NCBI GenBank assembly: GCA_003342895.1 | Contig: PTFA01000396.1 | Span: 369,584-433,583 of the forward strand | DNA: 64,000 nt | Direction: 5' to 3' | From: Casuarius casuarius | Lineage: Eukaryota > Chordata > Aves > Casuariiformes > Casuariidae | Shown here: one piece after another, positions 61,994 to 64,000 of the stretch | Numbering within the stretch: position 1 is the stretch's first letter | How the letters are laid out: every line of letters starts with the position of its first letter | Program-made: the position numbers and the translations under genes | Notes under the pieces: generated by a model | The model's database searches: none | The model's input: only the letters and a program-made list of their open reading frames with translations | Told to the model about the DNA's origin: nothing

Positions 61994-62182
61994 CTAAATA
62001 TTCCCAATAACCTTCTTGTCCTTCACATCTCTGGAAATGGTATCCACGATTAGCTGCTCCATCACCTTTCTAGGGATTGAGGTGAGGCTGACTGACTCGC
62101 AGTTTTCTGGATCCTCCTTCTTGCCCTTTTGGAAGACTAGAGTGACATTTGCTTTCTTCCAGGCTTCAGGAGCCTCTCGCAA
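61994..62182 (-). pseudogene. CR1 ORF2 reverse transcriptase, N-terminal piece
   Basis: The frame reads AWKKANVTLVFQKGKKEDPE then VSLTSIPRKVMEQLI and SRDVKDKKVIGNI. This is the fingers region of the CR1 reverse transcriptase (KxGxKEDPxNYRPVSLTSIPGKVMEQ pattern), with a cysteine in place of the usual tyrosine area. The next part, around 61.77-61.99 kb, still carries recognisable LNQHDSLLMLELL-like and LDTVFHNIL-like fragments but with stops. Confidence 0.85.
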
Positions 62183-62977
62183 TCACCATGACTTTTCAAA
62201 GATAATCAAGAGTGGCTTTGCAATGGCCTCAGTGAGCTCCCTCAGCACTTCGGGGTACATCCCATCAGGGCCTATGGACTTGTGCATGCCTAGTTTGTTT
62301 AAGTGTTCCCTAACCTTATCCTCCTCCACTAAGGGAAAGTCTTCCTTGCTCCAGACTTCCCCTGGTCTCAGGGGCTTGGGAGCTGGTCTTACCAGGAAAG
62401 ACTAAGGCAAAGAAGGCATTTAGTACCTCTGCCTTTCTGGTGCCCTTTGTCACCAGGGCCCTTCCCACATTCAGTAGTGGGCCCAAATTTTCCCCAGCCT
62501 TCCTTTTGCTGTTTATGTACTTATAGAAGCCTTTCTGTTGCCTTCCATATCCTTTGCCAGTTTCAACTCAAGGTGGCTTTAGCTCTTCCAACCCCCTACC
62601 TGCACAGTTGGACAATGTTCCTGCATTCCTCCAGGCTCACTTGTCCCTGCTTCCACCTCTTATACACTTCCTTTTTATGTTTGAATTTAGCCAGGATCAC
62701 CTCGTTCATCCATGCAGGCATCCTGCCACCTTTGCTTGATTTCCTGCTTTCTGGGATCGACCATTTTGAGCTTGGAGGAGGTGTTACTTGAAAATCACCT
62801 GTCTCTCAAAGTCTTCTTCCCTCCAGGGCTGTATCCCATAGGATTTTTCCAAGCAGGTCCTGAACAGTCTACTCTCCTGAAGTTCAGGGTTGTGATCCTG
62901 TTTTTTGCTTTTTTCCTCCTCTCAGGATCCTGAATTCCACCATCTTGTGGTCATTTCAGTCCAGGCTGCCCCTGATT

Positions 62978-63540
62978 TCATATCTCTGACCAGTTCTTCC
63001 TTGATTGTATGAGGTTCAGCAGAGCACCTCTCCTCATTGACTTTTTGATGACATGTGTTAGGAAGTTGCCATCAATACACTCCAGGAGCCTCCTGGATTG
63101 CTTGTGCCCTGCTGTGTTGTCCCTCCAGCAGATACCAGGGTGGTTAAAGTCCTGATGACAACCAGGGCCTGTGAACAAGCAGGTTCATCCAATGGTCTGA
63201 AGAAGGTCTGATCTACTTCTTATTCCTGATCAAGTGGTCTGTAGTCATCCATGTTGTTCTGCCCACCAGTTCTGACCCATTAGTGCTCAGCTGGCCCCTC
63301 ACCCGTCTCCAGGCACAGGTCCATGCATTCCTGCTGCTTTGTCACACAAAGGGCAACTCCTCATCCTCACCATCCTTGCTTGTCCTTCCTGAAGAGCCTG
63401 TGTCCATCTATTGCAGCACTCCAGTCATGCAAGCTATCTCACCACATCTCTGTGATCCCAATGAGATCATAGCCCTGTAACTGCAGAGAAGCCTCTAATT
63501 CCTCCTGTTTGCTCCCCATGCTTCGTGTATACAGGCACTT
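62978..63540 (-). pseudogene. CR1 ORF2 endonuclease part, broken
   Basis: Minus-strand frames give the APE-type endonuclease start (MGSKQEELEA then LQGYDLIGITE) around 63.46-63.54 kb. This is followed by DGHRLFRKDKQG, and further on by DFNHPGICWRDNTAGHKQSR with RRGALLNLI. These match the order of CR1 endonuclease motifs, including the DFNxP motif near its C-terminal end, where the preceding conserved glycine is changed to glutamine. Stops (for example after ITEMW) and at least one frame change separate the pieces, so the domain is inactive. Confidence 0.8.
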
Positions 63541-63840
63541 CAGAGGGGCACCGTGTGTGCTGACTTCCTAGAAAGGGCATGAGAGCTTTCCCCATAATGC
63601 GGTCCCTTAAGCAATTCCTTATTTACATGAGTACAGTTGGGGTGATTGCATTTCAGCCCCATTTTGTTGTTGTTGATTCAGTTGATTAAGAGGTCCCTTC
63701 TGTTTGCATCACCCCAGGCCCTTTGGTTGCCAGCTCCATCCACTGATTCCTTACTTGACCACTGGTCTTTCTCTCCAAGCTGAGTCATTCCTATTTTAAA
63801 GCCCTCCTTACCAGGTTGTCTGGCCTGTTGGCAAAGATAC

Positions 63841-64000
63841 TTCTATTCACTATTTCATAACAGAAGAACAAGATGTTGTTACATTTTCCAACTTGGACTA
63901 GGTTTAGCCTAAATTCCTGCAGAACCAAACGGGGCAGTTTCACCTAGAAAGGTTTTCTCTCAATTAGTACATAACATATGCACCATTTATGCTCATTTTA
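63841..64000. other. Flank beyond the CR1, nothing recognised
   Basis: These are AT-rich bases after the last part I could match to CR1. They may still belong to the 5' region of the element. Confidence 0.4.

Larger units (their letters stand above)
60758..63840 (-). mobile_element. Long CR1 LINE retrotransposon, decayed
   Basis: On the minus strand the element can be followed from a region ahead of ORF2, through endonuclease and reverse transcriptase, to its 3' end. At the 5' side, around 63.78-63.84 kb, the bases read GGTAAGGAGGGCTTTAAAAT, resembling the CR1 segment before ORF2. The 3' end at about 60.77 kb contains the CR1-type GGACCAGATGATCTTCAGAG block. Most avian CR1 copies are 5'-truncated to a few hundred bases, so about 3.1 kb is long, though below the roughly 4.5 kb of a full element. 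It is broken by stops and frameshifts and cannot be autonomous. No clear target-site duplication was identified, as expected for CR1. Confidence 0.92.

Noticed and set aside
61339..62405. Plus-strand open frames opposite the CR1
   Set aside because: They are antisense shadows of the CR1 ORF2 remnant.

Overview
The window looks like a piece of a bird (avian) chromosome. The reasons are CR1-family LINEs of the avian/reptilian type, a thin scatter of very old amniote SINE/LINE remnants, vertebrate-style split genes with GT-AG introns, and a CpG-rich block interrupted by an assembly gap. I cannot name the species. There is nothing prokaryotic here: no operons, ribosome binding sites or CRISPR arrays. 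Nearly all open frames of 60-150 codons are chance frames in intron or intergenic DNA.

Only one protein-coding exon of a known gene is secure. It is an internal exon of a TIKI-family Wnt-inactivating metalloprotease, most likely TRABD2A (TIKI1), on the minus strand at 2914-3474, with a clean acceptor and donor. The bases below 2914 are then its downstream intron, and the next exon lies outside the window. The bases above 3474 are its upstream intron. The first exon (signal peptide) is not visible. The best candidate location is the GC/CpG-rich block at about 10.4-12.55 kb, which carries a 629-base run of N (10828-11456), pyrimidine-rich minisatellites and a G-quadruplex motif.

From about 12.6 to 60.7 kb I recognise no coding gene. 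If synteny with other vertebrates holds, this is DNA upstream of TRABD2A. It contains a second small CpG-dense segment (22.45-22.76 kb) ending in a splice-donor-like site, a few exon-like segments of unknown identity (plus strand 58446-58578, minus strand 51293-51510), a 3' CR1 fragment (32.74-33.12 kb), several MIR-like and L2/L3-like fossils, a possible reverse-transcriptase fossil near 29.4 kb, and simple repeats.

From 60.76 to 63.84 kb lies a long CR1 LINE on the minus strand. It covers the region before the endonuclease, the endonuclease, the reverse transcriptase and the 3' end. It is longer than most avian CR1 copies but is broken by stops and frameshifts.

I did not find a convincing new biological system. 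The most useful leads are the CpG-dense segment with a possible unannotated first exon, the two exon-like segments, and the gap that probably hides the TRABD2A promoter and first exon.
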